NCBI GenBank assembly: GCA_016790965.1
Contig: JAEUNZ010000045.1
Coordinates: forward strand, 31,457-95,456
Origin: SSSZ01 sp016790965
GTDB lineage: Bacteria > Pseudomonadota > Gammaproteobacteria > Burkholderiales > Rhodocyclaceae
DNA: 64,000 bases
Reading direction: 5' to 3'
Shown: positions 1 to 7,529 of the stretch, in pieces
Numbering within the stretch: the first letter of the stretch is position 1
Layout: the number at the start of each line of letters is the position of its first letter
The notes under the pieces: generated by a model
The model's database searches: none
The model's input: only the letters and a program-made list of their open reading frames with translations
What the model was told of the DNA's origin: nothing
Program-made: the position numbers and the translations under genes

Positions 1-2027
1 AGTTTGCCCATTTGTCCAGGATCGGTGCTGGAACGGCTCAGGAGGTGGGTGAGGCCGATGATGGCGTTCATCGGCGTGCGCAACTCGTGGCTCATGTTGG
101 CGAGGAAGGTGCTCTTGGCCCGGTTGGCGCCCTCGGCGGCTTCCTTGGCGATGGAGAGGGCGGCGGTCCTCTCCTGGACCAGGGCCTCCAGGTGGTGGCG
201 GTGCTTCTCCAGTTCCGCGTCGATGCGCTTGCGTTCGGTGATGTCCCGCGCCGAGCCGACGGTGCCGATGACGTGCCCCTCGGCATCCACGAAGGGGGCC
301 TTGTGGACGTCCAGGATGAGATGCCGCCCGCGCACCGCGCCGAATTCCTCGAAGACCGAGGGCGCTCCTCTGTCCAGGGTGACGCTGTCCGAATCCTGGC
401 AGAGTTCGCCAACGGTGTGCCAGCCGGGATCTTCCGGGTGAGCCTGCCGCTGGCGCAGGGCGAAATGGACGTCCGTGCGGCCGATAGGTTCGTCGGTGGT
501 GTCGGCGCACAGCAGTTGTTCGCACAGGGCCTTGTTGGCGAAGAGATAGCGCTTCTCGGTGTCCTTGGCCCAGATCATGTCCGGGACGTTGTCGCACATC
601 AGCCGTAGCAGGGTGGCGAGGGTTCGGGACTTTTCCTCAGCCTGGCGCAGGGCGCCCTCGGCGGCGAGGCGCTCGCTGATGTCGATGGAAATGCCGCACA
701 GGGCATAGATGCCGCCGTCCGGCCGCCGCAGGGGCAGCTTGGTCGACAGGTAACTGGCCGTCTGACCGGTGGCCGGGACGGTGTTCTTCTCCTCGACGCG
801 CAGGGTTTCCCCGCCGTCCAGGACGCGGCGGTCGTTGCGGCGGATGGCCTCGGCGGTGGGGGCATCGAAGAAGGCTTCGTCGCCCTTGCCGACGATGGCC
901 TCCATTTCCGCCTGCCACAGCTGGCGCACCGGCCGGTTGGCGAAGAGGTAGCGGCCATCGATGTCCTTGAGGTAGATGTAGGCATCCACGTTGTCCAGGA
1001 TGGTGAGCAGCTTTTGCTCGCTCACCCGCAGGGCCTCTTCGCTGCGCTTGCGTTCGGTGATGTCGGACCAGGTGGCGACGATGCGCCGCCGGCCCTGCAG
1101 CTCGATGGTCCTCAGGCTGAGGGACACGCTGCGGGACGAGCCGTCCCGGTGCAGCAGGCGGGTCTCCCGGTGGCGGATCGCCTCGCCGGAACGGCCGGGA
1201 AGGGAGGCCAGGAGCCCGTCCCCGCGGGCAACGAGATCGGGCAGGCAAAGCCGGCCGAAATCCCCGCGGGGATGTCCAAGCCCTTCCGCCGCGGCGTCGT
1301 TGAATTCGACGAAGGCCAGGGATTCGGCGTCGAGGAGGGCGATGGCGTCGCTGGCCTGGGTGACGATGGTGCGGAAAATCTCCTCCTGCTCGGTGAGGGC
1401 AGCCTGGGTGCGCGCTTGCTGCGTGACGTCCCGGAAGCACCAGATGCGGCCCTTCTCGCCGGCGACGGACAGTGCCCGGGTGTAACGCGCGAAGACGCGG
1501 CCGTCCTTGAAAAGAAGGGTGTCCCGGGACTCGTCGTCGGTGCCGTAGAGCTTCCGCACCTGGGCGAGGAAGGCGTCCGGGTCGCTCAGTTGATCGAGTA
1601 CGTGGCTGAGTAGTTGCGCGTCCTGGCCGCTGGCGCCCAGTTCAGGCGGCACGTGCCACAGCTCGAGAAAACGCTGGTTCATGGCCAGGACGCTGCCATC
1701 GGCGGCCACCATCAACACCCCCTCGTCGGCCGCCTCCAGGGCGATGCGCAGGCGGCTTTCCGCCTGTTCCGCCCGGGCGGCCATCTGGACGTGGGTGCGG
1801 CGGGCCAGAGCTTGCAGGGCCCGACCCAGGAGGGCGACCCAGGTGGGCGCCACGATGGCGGTGGTGATGAAGCAGGCCAGGAGAAAATCGCCGTCAACCC
1901 GACCCCGCAGCCCCAGGGAGAGCGCTGCCACGATGAGCAGGGCCTGGGCCATGGCGATGCTGGAAACCGCCACGACGAGGCGCCAGCCCGTGAGGTGTTG
2001 CAGGAAGGAGACGGTTTTGGCGATCAC
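1..2027 (-). CDS. multi-PAS sensor histidine kinase (3' part outside window)
   Basis: Signal-transducing kinase of the inner membrane. It reads leftward and leaves the window, so about 675 N-terminal residues are visible. A GTG start at 2027 has GGGAG just upstream. Two hydrophobic segments (about residues 13-35 and 44-66) are followed by about four PAS/PAC units; three end in PAC-type motifs (DITERKR at two of them, DISERLA at another). A helical linker then leads to a HisKA box, SHELRTPMNAIIG, with the phospho-accepting His. The ATPase domain, and any receiver domain, would lie beyond the edge. The hybrid type and the signal cannot be told from here. A repeat element starts 12 bp upstream of the start codon. 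Confidence 0.9.
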   Translation of the reverse strand, partial: MIAKTVSFLQHLTGWRLVVAVSSIAMAQALLIVAALSLGLRGRVDGDFLLACFITTAIVAPTWVALLGRALQALARRTHVQMAARAEQAESRLRIALEAADEGVLMVAADGSVLAMNQRFLELWHVPPELGASGQDAQLLSHVLDQLSDPDAFLAQVRKLYGTDDESRDTLLFKDGRVFARYTRALSVAGEKGRIWCFRDVTQQARTQAALTEQEEIFRTIVTQASDAIALLDAESLAFVEFNDAAAEGLGHPRGDFGRLCLPDLVARGDGLLASLPGRSGEAIRHRETRLLHRDGSSRSVSLSLRTIELQGRRRIVATWSDITERKRSEEALRVSEQKLLTILDNVDAYIYLKDIDGRYLFANRPVRQLWQAEMEAIVGKGDEAFFDAPTAEAIRRNDRRVLDGGETLRVEEKNTVPATGQTASYLSTKLPLRRPDGGIYALCGISIDISERLAAEGALRQAEEKSRTLATLLRLMCDNVPDMIWAKDTEKRYLFANKALCEQLLCADTTDEPIGRTDVHFALRQRQAHPEDPGWHTVGELCQDSDSVTLDRGAPSVFEEFGAVRGRHLILDVHKAPFVDAEGHVIGTVGSARDITERKRIDAELEKHRHHLEALVQERTAALSIAKEAAEGANRAKSTFLANMSHELRTPMNAIIGLTHLLSRSSTDPGQMGK

Positions 2028-2038
2028 GGAACTCCCTA

Positions 2039-2200
2039 GTAGTCAGTCACACAGGTTTGCGTGGATGCCGAGGCGCGCCTCCGCGCCCCGGGCGCGCGAA
2101 GCGAAGCGCAGCCATAGCCGAAGCTATGGCGAGGATGAGCGACAAAGCGAGCGGGGATGCGGGGCGGGCCGAACATAGCGGAACCTGTGTGACTGACTAC
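2039..2200. repeat. 162-bp inverted-repeat element, divergent relative of the 159-bp family
   Basis: A 19-bp perfect terminal inverted repeat (GTAGTCAGTCACACAGGTT and its complement) bounds 162 bp. The inside holds a near-palindrome, GCCATAGCCGAAGCTATGGC, also found in the three 159-bp elements at 9776, 43189 and 57765, with similar flanking sequence when read in the opposite orientation. The element fills most of the 306-bp gap between the peptidase gene and the PAS kinase and ends against the kinase ribosome-binding site, so the kinase promoter must lie in or beyond it. No coding capacity is credible. No clear target duplication is seen. Confidence 0.75.
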
Positions 2201-2333
2201 CAAGGGGCGGGGCAGCCCGGGCGACGCTGGTCCTATCGCTGGCGTCTGGTTGCGTACCCGGGGATTCTAGTGCGAAAAAAGCGCAGCGTCTCCGCACCCC
2301 TTGCGGAGCACCGGGATCTGCCGCCGCCGTCGC

Positions 2334-3188
2334 TCAGAGCTCCCTGGCGGCGAAGGTGTTGCACTGGTTCATGTCGCCGCTGTCGAATCCGCGGCGGAAC
2401 CAGCGCACGCGCTGGGCCGAGGTGCCGTGGGTGAAGCTTTCCGGGACGATATGGCCGCGGGCCTGCTGTTGCAGGCGGTCGTCGCCGATGGCGGTGGCGG
2501 CGGTGAGGGCCTCTTCCAGGTCGCCGGGTTCGAGGACGTCCTTCATGGTTTCGGTGCGCTTCCCCCAGACGCCGGCCAGACAGTCGGCCTGGAGTTCCAG
2601 GCGCACCGAGAGGGCGTTGCCTTCGGCCTCCCGGGATCGCTGGCGCGCTTCCTGCACCTTGGCGGAAATGCCCAGAAGGTTTTGCACGTGGTGGCCCACC
2701 TCATGGGCGATGACGTAGGCCTGGGCGAAGTCGCCGGGCGCCCGAAAGCGTTCCTTGAGGTCGCGGAAAAAGGCGAGGTCGATATAGACCTTGTGGTCTC
2801 CCGGGCAGTAGAAGGGCCCCATGGCTGATTGGCCGGTGCCGCAGGCGGTGGGGGTGGAGCCGGTGAACAAGACCAGCTTGGGGTCTTCGTAACGGCGGCC
2901 GGAGGCCTGGAAAATTTCCCGCCAGGTGTCTTCGGTCGAAGCGAGAACCCGGGACACGAAGCGGGCCATGGGGTCGTCGGCCGGAGGGCGTTGGGCCGGG
3001 GCTTCCTGGCGCGCCGCGGGTACGTGCTCCACCAGCCCAAGGAGGGTCATGGGATTGATGCCGGTGAAGTAGCTCACCACCAGGGCGAGGACGATGCCTC
3101 CGATGCCCAGGCGGCCGCTAGGCAAGCCGCCTCCACTGCCCCGGCGGTCCTCGACGTTGTCGCTTTCTCTCTGGTCTTCCAGGCGCAT
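2334..3188 (-). CDS. ypfJ: neutral zinc metallopeptidase (YpfJ family)
   Basis: 284-residue membrane-anchored protein of the neutral zinc metallopeptidase family (YpfJ/KPN_02809 type), whose physiological substrate is unknown. One hydrophobic segment (about residues 29-42) follows a short charged N-terminus. The zincin motif HEVGHHVQNLLGI lies at about residues 163-175, and the family signature with YIDLAFF and later ELQADCLAG provides the third ligand region. Length is normal for the family. It lies downstream of pyrF in the same direction with a 124-bp gap, so it is not clearly in one operon with it. Confidence 0.9.
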   Translation of the reverse strand: MRLEDQRESDNVEDRRGSGGGLPSGRLGIGGIVLALVVSYFTGINPMTLLGLVEHVPAARQEAPAQRPPADDPMARFVSRVLASTEDTWREIFQASGRRYEDPKLVLFTGSTPTACGTGQSAMGPFYCPGDHKVYIDLAFFRDLKERFRAPGDFAQAYVIAHEVGHHVQNLLGISAKVQEARQRSREAEGNALSVRLELQADCLAGVWGKRTETMKDVLEPGDLEEALTAATAIGDDRLQQQARGHIVPESFTHGTSAQRVRWFRRGFDSGDMNQCNTFAAREL

Positions 3189-3312
3189 GGGGCGTTCCTC
3201 AAGTAAAAAGACGGGGGGCGTGTTTGGTGTTTCCCCGTGTTCGCAGGGCGGGTGAGGGGAAAAGCGAAAGCATCGGGGTGCTGTCCTTCAACATGGCCTT
3301 GGGGTCGACTCT

Positions 3313-4137
3313 TCAGCGGTAGCGATTGATGGCATCACGCGTTTCCCGGGCAGCGGCCCGGGCGGCGCTGGAGAAATCCTCGCCCTGACCCGCGTAGAGG
3401 ATGGCGCGGGAAGAGTTGATCATCAGTCCGCTGCCGGCAGCGCTGCGGCCGGCCTTGACGGTGGCCTCGATATCGCCGCCCTGGGCGCCGATGCCGGGGA
3501 CCAGCAGGGGAAGGTCGCCGGTGATCTCCCGCACCCGGGCGATTTCGGCCGGGAAGGTGGCCCCCACCACCAAGGCACACTGGCCGGTGCTGTTCCATTC
3601 CCTGGCCACCAGGCGGGCGACGCGCTCGTAGAGACGCTCCGGGGCGGTGGGACCGCCCACGTCGAGAAATTGCAGGTCGCTGCCGCCGGGATTGGACGTG
3701 CGGCAGAGCAGGATCACGCCCTTGTCCGGGTAGGCCAGATAAGGCTCGACCGAGTCGCGGCCCATGTAGGGATTGACCGTGATGGCATCGGCCCGGAAAC
3801 GCTCGAAGGCTTCCACCGCGTACTGCTCGGCGGTGGAGCCGATGTCACCCCGCTTGGCATCGAGAATGACCGGGATGCCGGGGTGATTTTCGTGCAGGTG
3901 GGCGATGAGGGCCTCCAGTTGATCCTCGGCCCGGCGGGCGGCGAAGTAGGCGATCTGCGGCTTGAAGCAGCACACCAGATCGGCCGTGGCGTCGGCGATG
4001 GCAGCGCAGAAGGCGAAAATGGCGTCGTCCCGGCCCTTGAGGTGGGCGGGGAATTTGGCGGGATCGGGGTCCAGGCCGACGCAGAGCAGGGAGTCGTTTT
4101 TCTCCCAGGCGGCGGCCAGTTGGGCGGTGAAGGTCAT
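3313..4137 (-). CDS. pyrF: orotidine 5'-phosphate decarboxylase
   Basis: Converts OMP to UMP, the last step of de novo pyrimidine synthesis, in the cytoplasm. At 274 residues it is the longer subfamily (group 2) found in many betaproteobacteria and actinobacteria. The catalytic Asp-Lys-Asp cluster is visible as LDAKRGDIGSTAEQY near residues 92-106, with VGLDPDP near the N-terminus and LLVPGIGAQGGD for phosphate binding near the C-terminal side. A TATAGT-like -10 (plus-strand 4175-4180) lies about 40 bp upstream of the ATG, suggesting its own promoter. Confidence 0.96.
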   Translation of the reverse strand: MTFTAQLAAAWEKNDSLLCVGLDPDPAKFPAHLKGRDDAIFAFCAAIADATADLVCCFKPQIAYFAARRAEDQLEALIAHLHENHPGIPVILDAKRGDIGSTAEQYAVEAFERFRADAITVNPYMGRDSVEPYLAYPDKGVILLCRTSNPGGSDLQFLDVGGPTAPERLYERVARLVAREWNSTGQCALVVGATFPAEIARVREITGDLPLLVPGIGAQGGDIEATVKAGRSAAGSGLMINSSRAILYAGQGEDFSSAARAAARETRDAINRYR

Positions 4138-4280
4138 GATGGGGCGTAAGGAAGGCGCTGGAAATCCGCTCCGACTATACCGGCAAGCCTGCGCTGCGCC
4201 AATGCAGAGGGGGTGAAGGAGGGGGTGAAGGAGGAGAGTTCCGGCGGGGGTGCTGCAAGGCGGCGCCCCGTGGGCGAGTT

Positions 4281-4715
4281 TCAGCGCAGGTTGCGCAGAG
4301 CTTTCAGGGTTCCCTCGCGCATGGCGGCGATCTCGTTCGAGACGGCTTTGTTGGCCGCTTCGTCATCGTCCAGGCTCCCCACGTGGGTCGCCCAGGAATC
4401 CTTCAGGCGCAGCGACTGGGCTTCCAAATCCGGTGCGGTCAGGCGCGCCAGGTCGCAGATGAAGATGACCCGCGTCCAGCCGGCGATGGGGTCACCCTTG
4501 TTGTGGTCGTTGCCGTAAGTGATGTGGTCGGTGAGGAGTTGCAGGGCGGCGAGTTCCTGCAGAGCGGCGAATCCGGCGGCCCGCTGATTGCGGTTGGCCT
4601 CTGTGGCGTCGTTGCGCCAGGTGTTGTAGGAGAGGCTGGCGAGGGCGATCAGCAGGCTGATGATGGCCAGGAGGTTGCTGCGTAGGAGGCTCAATAGGGA
4701 AGTCTTCCAGGCCAT
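4281..4715 (-). CDS. small membrane-anchored protein of unknown function
   Basis: 144 residues. The start at 4715 is chosen because GGAGA lies six bases upstream and the hydrophobic segment then begins near residue 10. A single N-terminal transmembrane helix (about residues 13-33) is followed by a soluble, mostly helical domain of about 110 residues with paired charged stretches. I do not recognise the family. A TATAGT -10-like hexamer at plus 4743-4748 gives it a likely own promoter, just downstream of the terminator at 4786-4813. Function is not assigned. Confidence 0.7.
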   Translation of the reverse strand: MAWKTSLLSLLRSNLLAIISLLIALASLSYNTWRNDATEANRNQRAAGFAALQELAALQLLTDHITYGNDHNKGDPIAGWTRVIFICDLARLTAPDLEAQSLRLKDSWATHVGSLDDDEAANKAVSNEIAAMREGTLKALRNLR

Positions 4716-4785
4716 GGCGGTCTCCGGTTCCGGCGTGCGGCGACTATACCGGCGGATTCCGGCGGCGGGAAGCCGGCCGCGGGGC

Positions 4786-4813
4786 AAAAAAAACCCGCCG
4801 GTGGGGCGGGTTT
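4786..4813 (-). terminator. rho-independent terminator after degP / candidate sRNA
   Basis: On the minus strand a nine-pair stem (AAACCCGCC with GGCGGGTTT, loop of 5) is followed by eight T. It lies about 120 bp after the Do-protease stop codon and before the small membrane protein, so it would end the protease transcript and also the short transcript proposed from the promoter at 4847-4875. Confidence 0.85.
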
Positions 4814-4840
4814 AACCATTCCTGAAGGAGTGGAGGAGAC
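4786..4840 (-). ncRNA. candidate small regulatory RNA, about 55 nt
   Basis: Inference from layout. A sigma70-like promoter (TTGCAG, 17 bp, CATAAT) ends about 7 bp before 4840, and a strong intrinsic terminator ends at 4786, with no reading frame between. The predicted RNA begins with a C/U-rich tract including TCTCCTCC, complementary to Shine-Dalgarno sequences. It then has an imperfect hairpin (CCACTCC/GGAATGG) and the terminator stem. This is the usual plan of trans-acting sRNAs. It could instead be only the degP 3' UTR with a chance promoter. Confidence 0.4.
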
Positions 4841-4846
4841 GGGTGA

Positions 4847-4875
4847 ATTATGCCCCTTCTTTTGCTGCACTGCAA
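4847..4875 (-). promoter_or_regulatory. sigma70-like promoter in front of candidate sRNA
   Basis: Minus-strand TTGCAG (plus 4870-4875) and CATAAT (plus 4847-4852) are separated by 17 bp, the optimal spacing. The -35 hexamer lies inside the pseudo-palindrome at 4862-4878, so binding there would be expected to block it. Confidence 0.5.
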
Positions 4876-4878
4876 CAA
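4862..4878. promoter_or_regulatory. TGC-N3-GCA pseudo-palindrome, possible PhaR-type operator
   Basis: TTGCTGCACTGCAACAA is an 8+1+8 imperfect palindrome (7 of 8 pairs) around TGCACTGCA. The same geometry and the same nine-base core occur at 17136-17152 before a phasin gene. PHB-responsive repressors of the PhaR type bind CTGC-N3/4-GCAG-like sites. The assignment is by resemblance only. Confidence 0.4.
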
Positions 4879-4933
4879 AAATATTTCACGGTTGGCAATG
4901 AATCGTTGTTTTGCGGGGCAGATCAGGGTTTGC

Positions 4934-6415
4934 CTAGCCCAACTCGACGGGGACGAAGAGGCGGGCGTCCCCGCGCTCGACGAGCAGGGCGGCCCGCTTG
5001 CCGGCCTTGCCCACTAGGTCTTTCAGGTGCTCCGGGCTGCTCACGGCCCGGCCATCAAGCGCGACGATGATGTCGCCGGGGCGCAGGCCTGCCCGGGCGG
5101 CAGCGCCGCGGACTTCCTGGACGACGGCACCTCCCTTGATCTCGGCGCGCCGGGCTTCTTCCGGCGTGAGGGCGCGGGCAGCCACGCCCAGGCGACCGCC
5201 GGCGGGGCCGGCAGCGGGCTCGGACGAGGCCAGCCGCTCGTCCTCGAACTTGCCCACCTGGACGTCAACGCTTCGGCTCCCGCCCTGGCGCCAGACTTCG
5301 AGGCGGGCGGAACTTCCCGGCGCCAGCGCGGCCACGGTGGCAGGCAATTCCACCGAACTGCCGATGGCCTTTCCGTCGATGGACAGGATGACGTCGCCGG
5401 GTTCCAGCCCGGACCGGGCGGCGGGGCTGCCCTTTTCCACCGCGCTCACCAGGGCGCCGGCCGGGCGCTTGAGGCCGAAGGATTCGGCCAGGGGCTGATC
5501 GACTTCCTGGATGGTGATGCCGAGGCGGCCTCGCTGCACCTTGCCATGGGCGACGATCTGGCGTTCGACGTTCATGGCGAGCTCGATGGGAATGGCGAAG
5601 GAGAGGCCCTGGTAGCCACCGCTCCTGGAGAAAATCTGCGAGTTGATGCCGATGACCTCGCCCGCCATGTTGAAGAGCGGGCCGCCCGAGTTGCCGGGAT
5701 TGACCGCCACGTCGGTCTGGATGAAGGGCACGTAGCTGCCGTCGGGCAGGGCGCGGGACTTGGCCGAGACGATGCCGGCGCTGGCGCTGTTTTCGAAGCC
5801 GAAGGGCGATCCTATGGCCAGGACCCATTCGCCCACCCGGGTGGCGTTGGCGCTGCCGATGCGCACCGCGGGAAGGCCCTTGGCGTCGATCTTGAGCACG
5901 GCGACGTCGCTCGCCTTGTCAAGGCCCAGCACCCGGGCCTTGAATTCGCGCCGGTCGGTGAGCTTGACGACGACTTCCTCGGCACCCTCCACCACATGGG
6001 CGTTGGTCAGGATGGTGCCGTCGGCGCTGACGATGAAGCCCGAACCCTGGCCGCGTACCGGCACTTTGCCGCCGGGCTGGGGCAGGCCGCGGAAGTGGCG
6101 GAAAAACTCATAGAAAGGATCGTCCGGTTCCAGAGGGAAGGACTCGGGACCGTTGGCGGTACGGCGACTTCCGGAGACGCCAATATTGACCACGGCGGGC
6201 CCGTTGGCGGTGACGATGGCACTCATGTCGGGAACGGTGCCGGGCAGGGCGCCAGGGAGGGCGGGCTGGGTTGCCGCAGGGGCGACGGAGGGAGCCGGCG
6301 CGGGGGCGGCATGGGCGTCTGCGATGCCGGCGAGATGGCTGGCGGAGTAGGCGCCGGTGAGGGCCGAGGCGACGGCCACGGCGGCAACGGTCAATTTGAG
6401 GCGAAGGGGCGTCAT
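4934..6415 (-). CDS. degP: periplasmic Do-type serine protease with two PDZ domains
   Basis: 493-residue HtrA/Do protease and chaperone of the periplasm (DegP/MucD type). An N-terminal signal peptide (about residues 1-37, ending AHA) is followed by the trypsin-like domain. The catalytic triad is seen as His in TNAHVVEGA, Asp in SDVAVLKI and Ser in GNSGGPLF. Two PDZ domains follow (about residues 285-385 and 400-490), the second carrying LRPGDIIVALDG. AGGA lies nine bases before the ATG. It is monocistronic, with its own terminator. A second, membrane-anchored relative lies at 58753-59907. Confidence 0.95.
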   Translation of the reverse strand: MTPLRLKLTVAAVAVASALTGAYSASHLAGIADAHAAPAPAPSVAPAATQPALPGALPGTVPDMSAIVTANGPAVVNIGVSGSRRTANGPESFPLEPDDPFYEFFRHFRGLPQPGGKVPVRGQGSGFIVSADGTILTNAHVVEGAEEVVVKLTDRREFKARVLGLDKASDVAVLKIDAKGLPAVRIGSANATRVGEWVLAIGSPFGFENSASAGIVSAKSRALPDGSYVPFIQTDVAVNPGNSGGPLFNMAGEVIGINSQIFSRSGGYQGLSFAIPIELAMNVERQIVAHGKVQRGRLGITIQEVDQPLAESFGLKRPAGALVSAVEKGSPAARSGLEPGDVILSIDGKAIGSSVELPATVAALAPGSSARLEVWRQGGSRSVDVQVGKFEDERLASSEPAAGPAGGRLGVAARALTPEEARRAEIKGGAVVQEVRGAAARAGLRPGDIIVALDGRAVSSPEHLKDLVGKAGKRAALLVERGDARLFVPVELG

Positions 6416-6604
6416 GGTTTTGTTTCCTCGCAGGCAAGGGGGCAGTTCAGGGGGTGGCGGGCCCTGGCGGCCCGCATCCCGAGGCGGCCGAAGCCGCTGC
6501 GGGACGTGGGAAAGATAGGGTTCCCCCGCGGCGCCTTCAACCCGGGAAATGCAAGCGAGTGTTGCAAAACGTAGCGCCGGCCAAGCGCAAGGGCATGCCG
6601 GCGA

Positions 6605-6805
6605 TCAGACGATGGTCTTGCCCTGCCGCAGGCGTTGCCGCCGCTCGCGGTTATCCGGCGTTTCGGTCAGGAGGGTGAATTCCCGGGCCGCTTCGACCCA
6701 ATCGAGCCTTTGCAGCGGGGTGAGCCGGGCGAAGGCCGCCAGTTGCTCTTCGCTGACGGTGTGGTGGTTGCCACCGTGACAGTCCGTTGTATCAGGGTCG
6801 GTTAC
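6605..6805 (-). pseudogene. small partner protein of the nucleotidyltransferase, no normal start codon
   Basis: An open frame of 66 codons beginning at GTA (6805) and overlapping the end of the nucleotidyltransferase frame. The helical segment SEEQLAAFARLTPLQRLDWV looks like the short proteins encoded next to this nucleotidyltransferase family. No ATG, GTG or TTG is found in frame before the conserved part, so the start has probably been lost by mutation or the protein is no longer made. Recognition of the family is by pattern only. Confidence 0.45.
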
Positions 6806-7521
6806 GCAGTTGCTCGAGCTGATTGATGTCGCTCTCGTCCGGAGCGCGGCCGGTGTTGCTCTTCAAGGCGATCATGTCTTCCATGGAGGCTACACGAAGG
6901 GAGATGCCATTCAGATCGGCGAGCTTCGCCCTGGCAAGGGCTGCGGGCAAATCGATGGGCGGGGCGAGCAGGACGTCGACCATCAGGGGCACGCCAGCGG
7001 AGCGATTCTGTAGGACGAGGGCTAGCATCCTAGAAACCTCAGTTGACCGCTTCTCGATGCCCGGAAAGCCTTCTGCCCGCGACCGCCGTGCCACTCCGAA
7101 TCACTCACCCATTGGGTGGCACCGCTACGAACCCGCTGGCGCATCCGGGCGGGCGCCTGGCTTTGTCGCTCCTCCTTGCAGGCATCAGCCTGCCGCGTCG
7201 TCGCTTCGCGCCAGGCGCCCGCCCGAACGCACCAACGGGCTCGTCCAACTGAGGTTTCTAGGATCATGCGCTTCTCTTCGGCCCATTGGCGGCGCATGGC
7301 TGGATCCTTCGTGCCGCCAGGGGGACTGGAATGACCGGCTCCAGGCCCTGCTCGACGGCACATGCGATGAAACGATCGAGGTTTTCCTCATCCATGGCCT
7401 GAACGACGTCGATATCCAGGGTCATGCGGGGAACCCCATGGATGTTCATGGCCAAGCCGCCCACCAGAAGGTAATTGACGCCACGGGCATCGAGCGCGCG
7501 GAAGAGGCCCAGGAAAAGCAT
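6792..7521 (-). pseudogene. nucleotidyltransferase-fold gene, split by a MITE-like insertion and frameshifted
   Basis: The ATG at 7521 begins MLFLGLFRALDARGVNYLLV, then GGLAMNIHG and TLDIDVV, the pattern of an AbiEii/DUF6036-like nucleotidyltransferase (GG plus D-x-D). Near 7300 the frame must shift by one base to continue as GTKDPAMRRQWAEEKRM. At 7264 a 234-bp inverted-repeat element follows, and the gene resumes as LALVLQNRSAG through to 6792. Removing the element with one AT duplication joins the two later parts in frame, so insertion and frameshift are separate events. The 5' end overlaps the glnS stop region by tight packing. The gene product is presumably inactive. The family often works in toxin-antitoxin-like pairs. 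Confidence 0.75.
7029..7262. mobile_element. 234-bp MITE-like element inside the nucleotidyltransferase gene
   Basis: Ends are a perfect 17-bp inverted repeat, CCTAGAAACCTCAGTTG at the left and its complement at the right, flanked on both sides by AT. Inside, a 16-bp perfect inverted pair (7146-7161 with 7210-7225) can form a long hairpin. There is no transposase frame. Excision of 236 bp restores the reading frame of the host gene, which supports the boundaries and the 2-bp duplication. It is unrelated in sequence to the 159-bp family. Confidence 0.8.
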
Positions 7522-7529
7522 TGCTTCGC

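Noticed and set aside
5027..6574. Long plus-strand frame opposite the Do protease
   Set aside because: Shadow of a high-GC gene: composition is Gly/Ala/Asp-rich with no domain, and the minus-strand protease is complete with its catalytic triad.
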